Position numbers and translations under genes: made by a program. Below are positions 51,499 through 60,514 of a stretch of 64,000 nt of DNA, in pieces; the first letter of the stretch is position 1; each line of letters opens with the position of its first letter. Under the pieces are notes generated by a model that ran no database searches, had not been told where the DNA came from, and saw only the letters and a program-made list of their open reading frames with translations. The stretch comes from CALESS01 sp964405455. GTDB lineage: Bacteria; Chloroflexota; Anaerolineae; Anaerolineales; Anaerolineaceae. Where the stretch lies: assembly GCA_964405455.1 (NCBI GenBank), contig CAYOOA010000003.1, positions 1 to 64,000 of the forward strand, written 5' to 3'.

Positions 51499-51942
51499 TC
51501 ACTCTATATCATTATACGTCCAGTAGCGGTTGGCGATGAAGTTCCACATCATCACCACCAGGACGGCGATCGCCAGGGCGACATTATGACCGACAAAGGT
51601 TGGGGTGAGGGGAAAATTCGGCAGCCATTGACCCGCCAGGGTGGTCAAGGCTTTCTCCAGCCAGGCGAACAAGGGTGTGCGGATGCCCAGGCCGATCATG
51701 GAGACAAGTCCAAACTGAACCAGTTGTCCTGAAACCGGCTTCGAGCGCGAATCAGGATAGGTCCAATAACGGTTCCAAAGGAAATTGGAGACCACGGCAC
51801 AGGTGAAAGAAACGACTTGCGCCCAAACTGCAGGTAGAATGTGGAAGGCTGTCAGCAGATTAAAAATGCCGAAATCAACCACGGCTCCAATAATGCCGAC
51901 TACAGCGAAGCGTAGAAAACGGGAGCGTTCTTTGGCGTTCAA
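51499..51942 (-). CDS. GtrA family membrane protein
   Basis: 147 residues with four transmembrane helices. FAVVGIIGAVVDFGIFNLL and VSNFLWNRYWTYPDSR are the family's signature segments. GtrA proteins are proposed to move undecaprenyl-phosphate-linked sugars across the membrane. It overlaps the upstream UDP-sugar enzyme gene by four bases (ATGA), which supports a shared role in surface glycan supply. Confidence 0.9.
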   Translation of the reverse strand: MNAKERSRFLRFAVVGIIGAVVDFGIFNLLTAFHILPAVWAQVVSFTCAVVSNFLWNRYWTYPDSRSKPVSGQLVQFGLVSMIGLGIRTPLFAWLEKALTTLAGQWLPNFPLTPTFVGHNVALAIAVLVVMMWNFIANRYWTYNDIE

Positions 51943-52901
51943 TCCTCAATTCCCAATTGTTGTTTGAAGTATGGAATGGTGCGCAGGATGCCTTCCTCGA
52001 GCTGGATGGTTGGATTCCAGCCGAGCAGAGTCTGGGCGCGGGTGATATCCGGGCGGCGGCGCTGGGGGTCATCTCCCAGGCGTAAGGCGGACTTATGGAT
52101 TACACCGGCTTGATTGCCGACCAGGCGGTTGATGGTCTGGGCAAACTCAAGGATGCTCATCTCGGTCGGGTTACCAATATTAATCGGCTCATGCTGATCG
52201 GACATGAGTAAACGGTAAATGCCCTCAATTAAATCGCTGACATAACAGAAAGAGCGGGTTTGGCTGCCATCACCGTAGATGGTGAGCGGCTCGCCCCGCA
52301 GGGCTTGTTGGAGGAAATTGGGCAGGGCCCTCCCGTCATCCAGGCGCATGTGGGGACCATAGGTATTAAAAATGCGAACAATGCGGGTATCGATCCCATG
52401 GGTGCGGTGATAGGCCATGGTCAGCGCCTCGGCAAAACGCTTGGCCTCATCATAGACAGAGCGAACTCCGATTGGGTCACAGTGGCCCCAGTAGGTTTCC
52501 TTCTGGGGATGTTCCAGGGGATCACCGTAAATCTCACTGGTGGAGGCAAGCAGGAAGCGGGCGTGGTGAGCGCGGGCCAGGCCGAGGGTGTTGTGGGTTC
52601 CCAACGCGCCGGCTTTCATCGTTTGGATAGGCAGGTTGGTGTAGCCGTAAGGCGAAGCCGGATTGGGGCTGGCCGGGGAAGCAAAATGCATGATGGCATC
52701 CACTTTACCAGGCACAAAGATGAAATCGGATACGTCATGGCGGATAAATTCAAACCCTGGATGTCCGGCCAGATGGGCCAGGTTTTGCGGATTCCCGGTG
52801 ACGAAATTATCCATTCCAACCACCTGGTGGCCTTCGTTGAGTAACCGTTCGCACAAGTGCGATCCCAAAAATCCAGCGGCGCCGGTAACCAATACGCGCA
52901 T
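51939..52901 (-). CDS. UDP-glucuronate decarboxylase-like NAD-dependent sugar epimerase
   Basis: Extended SDR enzyme, 320 residues. GAAGFLG at 7-13 binds NAD, the active site has STSEIYGDPLEHPQ and YDEAKR, and HFASPASP and NTYGPHMRLDDGR are typical of UDP-xylose synthases. It would convert UDP-glucuronate to UDP-xylose in the cytosol; dTDP-glucose-type activity is less likely. The start at 52901 is where homology begins; a codon at 52922 overlaps the upstream gene. Confidence 0.88.
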   Translation of the reverse strand: MRVLVTGAAGFLGSHLCERLLNEGHQVVGMDNFVTGNPQNLAHLAGHPGFEFIRHDVSDFIFVPGKVDAIMHFASPASPNPASPYGYTNLPIQTMKAGALGTHNTLGLARAHHARFLLASTSEIYGDPLEHPQKETYWGHCDPIGVRSVYDEAKRFAEALTMAYHRTHGIDTRIVRIFNTYGPHMRLDDGRALPNFLQQALRGEPLTIYGDGSQTRSFCYVSDLIEGIYRLLMSDQHEPINIGNPTEMSILEFAQTINRLVGNQAGVIHKSALRLGDDPQRRRPDITRAQTLLGWNPTIQLEEGILRTIPYFKQQLGIED

Positions 52902-52912
52902 ATAGACCTCGC

Positions 52913-54526
52913 TTATTTCCAATCAAATTGTGTCATCAGACCATCACCGGTAACCTGGGTTGCAGCGCCGGTGGAGGAATCAACCAGCCAAAGATTGCCC
53001 TGGTAAATCAGGGCGATCATAGGTGAAGAAGTTCCATTATCAGGAGACCAGAGAACCTGCTGTGGATCCAACCCGGTGGAATCTTCGGCCGGGAATAGCT
53101 GCCGTGGGTTTGAACCGTCCTGCTCCATCACCCAAAGCCGGTAGCGCGAGTCTGCGCTCTGACGGGGAAAAATGGCCTGCAGGTAGGCGATGGAAAAAGT
53201 CTCGTTCTCATCCGGGCTGGAGCAGGTTGGATAAGCAAACATCCCGACATCCGGTACCAGATCCACCTGTAAGCCGGTTTTTGTGTTGAGCGCTACCAGA
53301 GAAAACACCTGGGAGGTGCCCGGATCGGCAGCACCACTCTCAGCCGGATGAGAAACCATATACAGGATGGAAGCATCCGGGGATGTCGTTATTCCTGGTA
53401 TCCAGGCCCAATTACTGCGCGAATCATACGGATTGAGGGTCAACAGGGTGGAAAGCTGGCCTTTTTTCAGATCAACCAGACCGATTGAATCGGGGCGGGC
53501 GAAAAATAATTCATTCCCATCTGGTGAAAAACCAAATTGGGTGCCCCACCATCCATAGACGCCGCCGGAATTGGATGCGAGTATCTCCTCCACCGGGGCA
53601 AGGTTGCCCGCCCGGGTAAATTTCAACAGGTTTAAATCGTTATTGGCCTGCCAACCCGGGGCTGCCGAGCGCGGTTCCACCGTGGAATACACAACAGCCA
53701 TCATCTGCCCTGGCATCCAATCAGCAAATGTGATTATATTCCTGGCCTGGAGGTTGTAAGTTTTAATCGGATCTTCGGTTAAATTTGCCGCCCATAAGGT
53801 GTTGATTTCGACCGACGCATCCTTTCCACTGGCGCGGGTATACAGCAGCCATTTTCCATCGCGGGAAAGGCGCAAAACCCGCCCATCCAGGTCGCCGGTG
53901 GTGATCAACGGTTTACGGTCAGCAGAGGTACCCTCCATCATCCAGGCATTGCCAGCGACGATATAGACCAGCCGGCCGGGGATGGGCTGGGCGGTGAAAG
54001 GCGCTTTGATCCCAACCATCAAAATTTCAGGCTTGGGATCCTGGACAATGGTTGTTTTCACAATGGTGCGGGATACCTGTTGTCCATCTTCCAACAATGT
54101 TCGGTAAGTAATTTGTTCAGTGCCGTTTTCGCCGGCCTGGATGCGCAGAGTTTGCCCATCGGCCAGGGTTTCATTACGCACCACCTGTTGGGAGAAGGGG
54201 ATGGTGATTTCCTGGGTGTCGAATTCTTCCTGTACACGGGTCACTTTGATAGTGATAGGCTCCGTAATCGGCATGACACCCGGCGGAGTAACCCGATCCA
54301 GGTTCCCGATGGTCAAACCTGCTGTGGCCAGGGCGCGTTGAACGGTGGACCCGGCCGGGACGGATGGATGGAAAACAGTGTTATCGGCTTGAATTTCGAC
54401 CTGGATGGATAGATCCGGGGAGGGGGAAGGGGATCCGCAAGCCGCCAGGACGACTGCCAGCAGAATGACAGAAAGAATCCACTGGAGGGTCCGGGAAGGT
54501 GGGATGGAAATGATTGATCGGATCAT
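52913..54526 (-). CDS. Lipoprotein with DUF348/G5 region and TolB-like propeller
   Basis: 537 residues. A signal peptide ends at the lipobox LAAC (Cys near 30), so the protein is anchored outside the membrane. Residues about 40-90 resemble the ubiquitin-like DUF348 domain and 90-170 a G5 domain (QVVRNETLADGQTLRIQAGENGTEQITYR), both found in cell-wall-binding proteins. Residues 185-537 form a TolB/WD-like beta-propeller (FSPDGNELFFAR, TSPDASILYMV, WSPDNGTSS). A role in sensing or binding cell-wall material is likely. It precedes the UDP-sugar genes in one operon. Confidence 0.83.
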   Translation of the reverse strand: MIRSIISIPPSRTLQWILSVILLAVVLAACGSPSPSPDLSIQVEIQADNTVFHPSVPAGSTVQRALATAGLTIGNLDRVTPPGVMPITEPITIKVTRVQEEFDTQEITIPFSQQVVRNETLADGQTLRIQAGENGTEQITYRTLLEDGQQVSRTIVKTTIVQDPKPEILMVGIKAPFTAQPIPGRLVYIVAGNAWMMEGTSADRKPLITTGDLDGRVLRLSRDGKWLLYTRASGKDASVEINTLWAANLTEDPIKTYNLQARNIITFADWMPGQMMAVVYSTVEPRSAAPGWQANNDLNLLKFTRAGNLAPVEEILASNSGGVYGWWGTQFGFSPDGNELFFARPDSIGLVDLKKGQLSTLLTLNPYDSRSNWAWIPGITTSPDASILYMVSHPAESGAADPGTSQVFSLVALNTKTGLQVDLVPDVGMFAYPTCSSPDENETFSIAYLQAIFPRQSADSRYRLWVMEQDGSNPRQLFPAEDSTGLDPQQVLWSPDNGTSSPMIALIYQGNLWLVDSSTGAATQVTGDGLMTQFDWK

Positions 54527-54553
54527 CTGCGGTCGGATTTCAGGTATAATCGA

Positions 54554-55117
54554 TTAGGAGGCCTGTTGGAGAGTGATCACCAGCAAGCCGTCTCCAATTT
54601 CAATGCCGATTATTTTGAATTGGCCTTGTGTGGAGCCAAAGCCATCGACAATGGAATTGTTCAACAAGCGTGCCAGGAAATCTTTCAAAGTCCCCGGAGC
54701 CGGAATGGGACCGAAATCTGCCGAGAGGATGTTGACAGTGGGAAGACCTTGTTCGTCCATTGTCACCTGGGTGACGACCTTGACATTAGCTGTAACTCCG
54801 GCTGTTGCTGCTGTTCCATAGATCTCCATTTGGCCGCTGCGCAGCAAGACCTGGGTGTTGGAGAAGGGAGCGTCGGGTTGTTCAGCGATTTTTTGAGCCA
54901 GGTAAGAGCTGACCTGCTGCTCGTTGAGTGAAATGACTGCCGTGTGGGTTTCCGGCGTGACAGCGATGGAAGTCTCCATTGAAGATGCCAGTTGGGTTGG
55001 TTCCAGAGTTGGGTAGGCAGTTGCATCGGGCGTAGGACCGCCCAGGTTACAAGCGAGACTTACCAGTAATAATATATTGATGGAAAGAAAAAGCAACAAA
55101 CCTTTTTTACGGGTCAT
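54554..55117 (-). CDS. Lipoprotein of unknown function
   Basis: 187 residues. An N-terminal basic stretch and hydrophobic segment end in the lipobox VSLAC (Cys near residue 23). A Thr/Pro-rich linker and a mixed alpha/beta domain follow, containing LNEQQVSSYLAQKIAEQ and a repeated hydrophobic strand pattern. I recognise no family. The start at 55117 is preferred to 55126 by position. It heads the seven-gene minus operon. Confidence 0.75.
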   Translation of the reverse strand: MTRKKGLLLFLSINILLLVSLACNLGGPTPDATAYPTLEPTQLASSMETSIAVTPETHTAVISLNEQQVSSYLAQKIAEQPDAPFSNTQVLLRSGQMEIYGTAATAGVTANVKVVTQVTMDEQGLPTVNILSADFGPIPAPGTLKDFLARLLNNSIVDGFGSTQGQFKIIGIEIGDGLLVITLQQAS

Positions 55118-55152
55118 AAAAACCACCTTATCTCAGTGAAGGAACTGCGGTT

Positions 55153-55161
55153 ATTATAGCA
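55153..55161 (-). promoter_or_regulatory. Extended -10 promoter of the lipoprotein-rsmD operon
   Basis: The minus strand reads TGcTATAAT, 35 bases upstream of the lipoprotein start. It overlaps the first base of the divergent scpB start codon, so the two genes share a very tight control region. Confidence 0.55.
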
Positions 55162-55724
55162 TGAGTGAAGTACAGCCCAACCTTGCGATTGAAGAATTGC
55201 CTGCCGCCCTGGAAGCTTTGTTGTTTGTCGCCAGCGGTCCGGTGACGACGGCGCAGATGGCAGAAGCATTAAACGTACCCGAAGACGAAGTAAAGAGTGC
55301 GATTGGAGAATTGGAATTGGTCTACCAGGCCGGGCGCGGGTTACGGCTGCAATGGCATGCCGGCCGGGTGCAAATGACCAGCGCACCGCAGTACTCCGGC
55401 TATGTAGAGAAATTCCTCGGCCTGGAAGCAACTGCCCGCTTGAGCCGGGCCGCCCTGGAAGCACTGGCCATAGTGGCTTACCGCCAGCCCGTGACCCGCC
55501 CTGGGATTGATGCCATCCGCGGCGTTAATTCAGACGGCGTGATCAAGAGCCTGCTCTCGAAGGGCTTGATCCAGGAAGTTGGCCGGGCAGAGGGTCCGGG
55601 CCGGCCGATCCTGTACGGTACGACAGCTGATTTTTTACAGTATTTTGGCTTATCCCGCCTGGAGGAATTGCCGCCCTACGAAACCGCGGAAGAAGAACCC
55701 AAGCCGGAATTGTTGAAGGATTAA
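55161..55724 (+). CDS. scpB: Segregation and condensation protein B
   Basis: Winged-helix subunit of the SMC-ScpA-ScpB condensin, 187 residues. The N-terminus (LPAALEALLFVASGPVTTAQMAEAL) and ALEALAIVAYRQPVTRPGIDAIRGVNSDGV are diagnostic. No good ribosome-binding site lies close to the ATG; only GAAGGA about 17 bases upstream. ScpA and SMC are not in the window. The next gene is a pseudouridine synthase, a common neighbour of scpB. Confidence 0.95.
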   Translation: MSEVQPNLAIEELPAALEALLFVASGPVTTAQMAEALNVPEDEVKSAIGELELVYQAGRGLRLQWHAGRVQMTSAPQYSGYVEKFLGLEATARLSRAALEALAIVAYRQPVTRPGIDAIRGVNSDGVIKSLLSKGLIQEVGRAEGPGRPILYGTTADFLQYFGLSRLEELPPYETAEEEPKPELLKD

Positions 55725-55734
55725 AGAGGATCTC

Positions 55735-56745
55735 ATGGAAGAAAGAGTGCAGAAAATACTGGCGCGCGCGGGTTATGGCTCCCGGCGCTCATGCGAGGAT
55801 TTAATCATTGCCGGTCGGGTCACCATTAACGGTGTGAAGGCGATCTTAGGAAGCAAGGCCGACCAGGTGCATGATACCATCACGGTGGACGGCAAAGAGC
55901 TCCCCCGGGAGGAAGCCGAGAAGATTTACATTGCCCTGTATAAACCACGGGGCGTGCTATCGGATACAGATCCGAATGATCCGCGCCAAACGGTCTTTGA
56001 CCTGGTGGATGTTCCCGGTCACCTGTTCGCTGTCGGGCGATTGGACCTGGACAGTGAAGGATTGATCCTGCTGACCAACGATGGAATCCTGGCAAACCGA
56101 TTAACCCACCCACGGTACGGCCACGAGAAGGAATACCGTGTGTTGGTTGCATCCCGCCCGGATGATGATCAGTTGAAGGCCTGGCGAAGCGGCGTGGTCC
56201 TGGATGATGGCTATCGGACGCAACCGGCTGAAGTTCGCGTGGAGCAGCCGTTCGGAAAAGGTGCGTGGTTGCGAGTGATTTTACGGGAAGGGCGCAAGCG
56301 CCAAATCCGCGAAGTCGGCTCCCAGATTGGTCTGCCAGTCGTGCGGATTGTTCGCATCCGGATAGGCTCCGTTATGCTGGATAAGTTGAATCCCAGGCAG
56401 TGGCGCTATTTAAGCCCGCAGGAGGTGCGCCAGTTGACCGACATCCGCACCAAGCCGGAAATCAAACCCGGTCGGGCTCCGCGTCGAACTTCTGTTACTC
56501 ATGCTGCCCGGCGGAAATTTGGCGGGCCTTTTACACCGCAAGGACATGCCGTGAATCATGCCTCCCGGGACGATGAGCAGCAGCCAACCTCAAAGCAGGA
56601 CGAGACTCCCCGGAATCAATCCAGGCGGCCGATGCCCCAGGTAAATCCGCAGCCAACCTTTAGCGGTAAACGCACCCAGAGGACGGGAAATGAAAAACCC
56701 CGTCCATCTTCCCGACGAACCTCCGGAAAAGATAAGCGGGGTTAA
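55735..56745 (+). CDS. rRNA pseudouridine synthase, RsuA/RluB family
   Basis: 336 residues. An S4 RNA-binding domain (1-60, QKILARAGYGSRRSCEDLI) precedes the catalytic domain, with the Asp in GRLDLDSEGLILLTNDG near residue 102. LREGRKRQIREV is the family's second motif. The last 90 residues form a basic, Pro/Gln-rich, probably disordered tail beyond the usual end. It follows scpB by ten bases in the common ScpB-Rlu pairing. Confidence 0.93.
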   Translation: MEERVQKILARAGYGSRRSCEDLIIAGRVTINGVKAILGSKADQVHDTITVDGKELPREEAEKIYIALYKPRGVLSDTDPNDPRQTVFDLVDVPGHLFAVGRLDLDSEGLILLTNDGILANRLTHPRYGHEKEYRVLVASRPDDDQLKAWRSGVVLDDGYRTQPAEVRVEQPFGKGAWLRVILREGRKRQIREVGSQIGLPVVRIVRIRIGSVMLDKLNPRQWRYLSPQEVRQLTDIRTKPEIKPGRAPRRTSVTHAARRKFGGPFTPQGHAVNHASRDDEQQPTSKQDETPRNQSRRPMPQVNPQPTFSGKRTQRTGNEKPRPSSRRTSGKDKRG

Positions 56746-56768
56746 TCTCCCTTATCGAAGCAGGAAGA

Positions 56769-57500
56769 TTACTTTTCTTCCTCGTCCGGTTTTGTGCGAT
56801 TCTCAGGGTGTTCTTCCTTCGGGAGGGCACCCTGGATGCTTAAAATTGCATTGATTGGGGCGGGGTTAACCTTAGCCTGGCGGCGGATGAAATCCTTTAC
56901 TTTTTCTTCCATCACGGCGGGATTGGGAGCCCCCTCCGCTTGCAGGTCAGCTTTTTCATTTGTGAAGACAAGGACAGCTACAGGCGCCGGCAAGGTTTGG
57001 CCGGGGAGTGTCTTATTAATCCAATTCTGCATATCATTAATGGCTGACTTGGCTTCCAGGTCAGGCCGTCCGAGGCTCTCCTGGCCGAATAATTTCAGGT
57101 ACCAGTTGCCGCCTTTTTGTTTCCAACGCTTGCGGTCAGAATCGTAGGTGATGGTGCCAGCCTGTGAATAAGGCAGGAGGATCATTACACCGGCAGGTCC
57201 AACCAGAAGGTGGCTGACCGGGCTGGTGTAATGATACAGTGTGTATTGATCACCGAGTCCTTTCAACGCAGCCGTGATCCGTTCATCCGTGCGGGGGGAT
57301 TTTCCCCAGCGGTTGCCGTAGTAAATCCCAATCTGGGAAAGTAAAAAGCCAACGATCAGTGCGATGAATGACCAGGATAGATAAGCAGCGTTGAAGGAGG
57401 CAATCAACCCGACCACCAGGATCACCAGGCTGGCGATGGTAGTGACTTTGCCGATGGTGCCATTGCGTTTGATCAATTTCTCGTCAGTTACGATTTTCAT
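56769..57500 (-). CDS. Membrane protein with NERD-like domain
   Basis: 243 residues. Two adjacent membrane helices (about 19-37 and 41-61) are followed by a cytosolic domain with DERITAALKGLGDQYTLYHYT, LLVGPAGVMILLP and DLEAKSAINDMQNWI. This order recalls the nuclease-related NERD domain. The usual catalytic residues cannot be confirmed by eye. The C-terminus is charged and disordered. Function unknown. Confidence 0.7.
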   Translation of the reverse strand: MKIVTDEKLIKRNGTIGKVTTIASLVILVVGLIASFNAAYLSWSFIALIVGFLLSQIGIYYGNRWGKSPRTDERITAALKGLGDQYTLYHYTSPVSHLLVGPAGVMILLPYSQAGTITYDSDRKRWKQKGGNWYLKLFGQESLGRPDLEAKSAINDMQNWINKTLPGQTLPAPVAVLVFTNEKADLQAEGAPNPAVMEEKVKDFIRRQAKVNPAPINAILSIQGALPKEEHPENRTKPDEEEK

Positions 57501-57528
57501 AATGGGATTCCTTTTTCAATCAGAGAAT

Positions 57529-58536
57529 TCATGCACCGGAGGCGGCAGCCCGTTCCTGGATTGCCTTGTGCAAGGCAGACATCAAATCAGATTGGGCGGC
57601 ACGCTGTGCCCGCCGGATGGCGGAGCACAGGGCTCGTGCATCCGACCGTCCGTGACCGATGAAGACCAATCCGTTCACCCCGATTAAAAGGGCGGCGCCA
57701 ATTTCCGCTGGATCCAGCTTGGATTTGAGCGGGCCAAAGGCGGGTTTGACAAACAGGTAGCCCAATTTACGCAGCCAGGATGCCTGGATGCCTTCTTTCA
57801 AAATATCGGTGATGAGCTTTGCCACCGCTTCACTGGTTTTAATGAAAACATTGCCTGTAAATCCGTCGGATACAACCACGTCTGCCGCGCCAGCGAAGAC
57901 CTCTTTGGGCTCCACATTGCCAATGAAATTCAATCCGCTGCCGGCCAACAGGGGAAAAGCATCCTTAACCAACTGGCTGCCTTTGCCTTCTTCCTCCCCA
58001 TTGGAGAGCAATCCAATCCGGGGCGCTGGCAAACCGAGAACTTTATTAGCATAGACATGCCCCATGAGGCCAAACTCCAGCAGGAATTCCGGGCGGCAAT
58101 CGGCGTTTGCTCCGTTATCGATGAAAATGGCCGAGCCGGTGCGGGTGGGGATGGGTGTGGTCAGGGCCGGGCGGGAAATGCCGCTCATCCGGCGCAGGTT
58201 GGCCACTGCATTGAAGTATGCCCCTCCGGTGTTGCCGGCCGTGACGAACGCGCTGGCTTCTCCAGATTTCACCAGGCGCATACCGACTGCCATGGAATTA
58301 TTGGGCTTCCTTTTGACGGCCTCCACGGCATGCTCTTCCATCTCAATCATTTCATCAGCATGCACCAGGCGGATGGGCAGGCTGCCCGGGTTGAGCGCTT
58401 TCAACTTTGGCTCAACCACGGCGGTGTTCCCCACCAGGATGATTTCTTCACCTGTTTCCCGGGCCATCTGGACGGCTGCATGAACCTCGGGATCAGGGTA
58501 TTGATCACTTCCCATCGCATCCAAAACAATTGCCAT
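57529..58536 (-). CDS. plsX: Phosphate acyltransferase PlsX
   Basis: Makes acyl-phosphate from acyl-ACP for phospholipid synthesis, 335 residues. The N-terminus AIVLDAMGSDQYPDPEV, GAFVTAGNTGG-like segment (AFVTAGNTGGAYF) and FIDNGANADCRPE are typical. NVEPKEVFAG and VSDGFTGNVFIKTSE also match. The fabH/fabD partners are not adjacent. AGGAGAAAG precedes the ATG. Confidence 0.95.
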   Translation of the reverse strand: MAIVLDAMGSDQYPDPEVHAAVQMARETGEEIILVGNTAVVEPKLKALNPGSLPIRLVHADEMIEMEEHAVEAVKRKPNNSMAVGMRLVKSGEASAFVTAGNTGGAYFNAVANLRRMSGISRPALTTPIPTRTGSAIFIDNGANADCRPEFLLEFGLMGHVYANKVLGLPAPRIGLLSNGEEEGKGSQLVKDAFPLLAGSGLNFIGNVEPKEVFAGAADVVVSDGFTGNVFIKTSEAVAKLITDILKEGIQASWLRKLGYLFVKPAFGPLKSKLDPAEIGAALLIGVNGLVFIGHGRSDARALCSAIRRAQRAAQSDLMSALHKAIQERAAASGA

Positions 58537-58587
58537 GACTTTCTCCTTCTCAGTTTATGTGCCTTGCGAACCCTGAAGCGGTTTTCC

Positions 58588-58615
58588 TTGACAACCACCT
58601 GAAGGCGGTTATAAT
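58588..58615 (+). promoter_or_regulatory. Promoter of tRNA-Leu
   Basis: TTGACA (58588-58593), a 16-base spacer and TATAAT (58610-58615) lie 11 bases before the mature tRNA. Confidence 0.8.
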
Positions 58616-58625
58616 ATCGTGGCTT

Positions 58626-58707
58626 GCGCTGGTGCTGGAATTGGCAGACAGGCATGGTTGAGGGCCATGTGCCGCGAGGCGTGAGGGTTCAACTCCCTCC
58701 CAGCGCA
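58626..58707 (+). tRNA. tRNA-Leu (GAG)
   Basis: The acceptor stem GCGCTGG (58626-58632) pairs with CCAGCGC (58700-58706), with A as discriminator. The anticodon stem CATGG/CCATG encloses TTGAGGG, giving anticodon GAG. A long variable arm (TGCCGCGAGGCGT) marks a class II tRNA, and the T loop is GGTTCAACTCC. CCA is not encoded. Confidence 0.95.
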
Positions 58708-58717
58708 CAGAAACAGG

Positions 58718-58743
58718 ACACCCGAAAGGGTGTTTTGGTTTTT
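58718..58743 (+). terminator. Intrinsic terminator after tRNA-Leu
   Basis: ACACCC and GGGTGT form a six-base stem capped by the stable GAAA tetraloop, followed by a T-rich tract. It overlaps the stop of the convergent polyprenyl synthase gene. Confidence 0.85.
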
Positions 58744-59722
58744 AAAGCGCCCGGTCGACGAAATATTCGGCCAACTCCTGCAGGGCAATGCGTTCCGGGC
58801 AGGCCGGGGCAATTTGTAAAGAATCCAGGCCGCTGTGGACAAACTGGCGGGCTTCTTCATACGCCTGGTGAATGGCGCCGCTTTTCTTGAGCTCCGGAAT
58901 CAGGCAATCGATTTGCTGCTGTGAGATGCATTTGCCTTTGATCAACGCGTCGCTGATTTCGTTTTCCGGGTTGGACTCTGCATAACAAATGACAGGAAGT
59001 GTCACCAGTCCCTGGCGCAGGTCGCTGCCCACCGGCTTGCCGAGTACAGCCGGGTCGGCGGTGAAATCCAGGATATCATCCATGATCTGGAAGGCCATGC
59101 CGATCTCGTGCCCAAAATGGCGCATGGCGGATGTAATTTCTGCATCCGCATCGCTAATCAGGGCTGCCGATTTGGCCGAGGTTTCAAAGAGTGAGGCGGT
59201 CTTGGCGTAGATGCGGGCAAAATAAGCCGGCCGACTGATTGAACAGCGGGCGGAAAATAGCTGATTGATCTCTCCATTGACAATGATGCCCAGTGTGGTG
59301 GAGAAAAGGCCTATGACCGGAATGGATTCTGTATCGGAGGCCAGTTTGGCTGCCCGGGCAAACATGAAATCACCTGTCAAGACCGTTGCCCCGGGGGACC
59401 ACTGGGCGTTCAAGGTCGGGTTTCCCCGCCGCAATAGAGAGCCGTCGATCAGGTCATCATGTACAAGGGTGGCGGTGTGCAGCATCTCGATGGCGGCGGC
59501 AAGCGTAACCAACCGGTCGTGAGGACCGCCGAGCATGTTTCCGATCAGGAGGGTGAGAGTGGGACGAACGCGTTTCCCGCCGGCTGAGATGAGATGCTGG
59601 ATCGCTGACTGAAGATCGGGATGATAGCCGTCCGCCTGCCGACTCATTAAAGCTTCGACTTCTTGCAGGGTCTCGTTGATCTCAGTCGGAATAAAGCCAA
59701 TTGTGCTCAAGCAGTTCTCCAT
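58742..59722 (-). CDS. Polyprenyl diphosphate synthase
   Basis: Trans-prenyltransferase of 326 residues that extends allylic diphosphates with isopentenyl diphosphate, for quinone side chains or carrier lipids. First aspartate-rich motif: LVHDDLIDGS; second: QIMDDILDF. GGKRVRPTLTLL is the substrate-binding segment. Chain length cannot be set with confidence. It overlaps tatD by 16 bases in an operon. Confidence 0.92.
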   Translation of the reverse strand: MENCLSTIGFIPTEINETLQEVEALMSRQADGYHPDLQSAIQHLISAGGKRVRPTLTLLIGNMLGGPHDRLVTLAAAIEMLHTATLVHDDLIDGSLLRRGNPTLNAQWSPGATVLTGDFMFARAAKLASDTESIPVIGLFSTTLGIIVNGEINQLFSARCSISRPAYFARIYAKTASLFETSAKSAALISDADAEITSAMRHFGHEIGMAFQIMDDILDFTADPAVLGKPVGSDLRQGLVTLPVICYAESNPENEISDALIKGKCISQQQIDCLIPELKKSGAIHQAYEEARQFVHSGLDSLQIAPACPERIALQELAEYFVDRAL

Positions 59723-60510
59723 GAAAACAGCCGTTGGGCGTTATTCGAGGTGGTCTCGGCTGTGAGATTGGCCGAGATACCGCGCAGGTCGGCTATTTTA
59801 CCATTAATATATTGTATAAATGATGGTTCATTCCGCTCCCCCCGGTGGGGATGAGGGGTGAGGAATGGAGCATCTGTTTCAAGTAAAAGGACATCCAGAG
59901 GCAGTTCTCTGGCAGCCAGGTGGCGGTCGTGGGCGTTCTTAAAAGTCACCGGACCGTTTAAGCCAATCAAAAAGTTCAAGTCGATCAAGGATTCGGCCTG
60001 TTCCAGGCTGCCGTCGAAGGAATGCAACACTCCCGGTCGGTCAGCCTGGGGAGAACCTGGAGATTGCAGATCATGCGCCCAGGCAGAGAGGATTGGGAAG
60101 AGGTCCTCGAAAGCATCCCGGTTGTGTATCACCACCGGCAGACCCAATTCACCGGCCAAATCAAGCTGCTGGCGCAAGACATCCGCCTGAACGTTGCGCG
60201 GACAGCGATCGCGGTAGAAATCCAACCCAATCTCACCAATAGCGCATACCCTGGGGTGGCGGGCCAATTCACGCAGTTCGGTGAGTGTGTCCGACTTCCA
60301 GGTCAAACCATCATTCGGGTGGATGCCGACCGCCGCATAGATCTCAGGCCATTGCTCCGCCAGGCGGACAGCCGTACGGCTTGTCGGCAGGTCAATGCCT
60401 GGGACGAGAATGCGCTCCAGACCGGCTTGCCTGGAACGAGCCAGGACGGACTCCAAATCTGCCTCAAAAATGTTAAGGTTCAGATGGCAGTGTGTATCAC
60501 ACAGGAACAC
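59707..60510 (-). CDS. tatD: TatD family hydrolase
   Basis: Metal-dependent deoxyribonuclease-type TIM-barrel protein of 267 residues. DTHCHLNL (metal site), AVGIHPND, AIGEIGLDFYRD and LLETDAPFLTP with the histidines are all present. It starts four bases after the phosphohexomutase stop. Confidence 0.93.
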   Translation of the reverse strand: MFLCDTHCHLNLNIFEADLESVLARSRQAGLERILVPGIDLPTSRTAVRLAEQWPEIYAAVGIHPNDGLTWKSDTLTELRELARHPRVCAIGEIGLDFYRDRCPRNVQADVLRQQLDLAGELGLPVVIHNRDAFEDLFPILSAWAHDLQSPGSPQADRPGVLHSFDGSLEQAESLIDLNFLIGLNGPVTFKNAHDRHLAARELPLDVLLLETDAPFLTPHPHRGERNEPSFIQYINGKIADLRGISANLTAETTSNNAQRLFSWRTA

Positions 60511-60514
60511 GGGT

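Noticed and set aside
58609..58890. Open frames on both strands across the tRNA
   Set aside because: They overlap the tRNA-Leu gene and its terminator and have no coding support.
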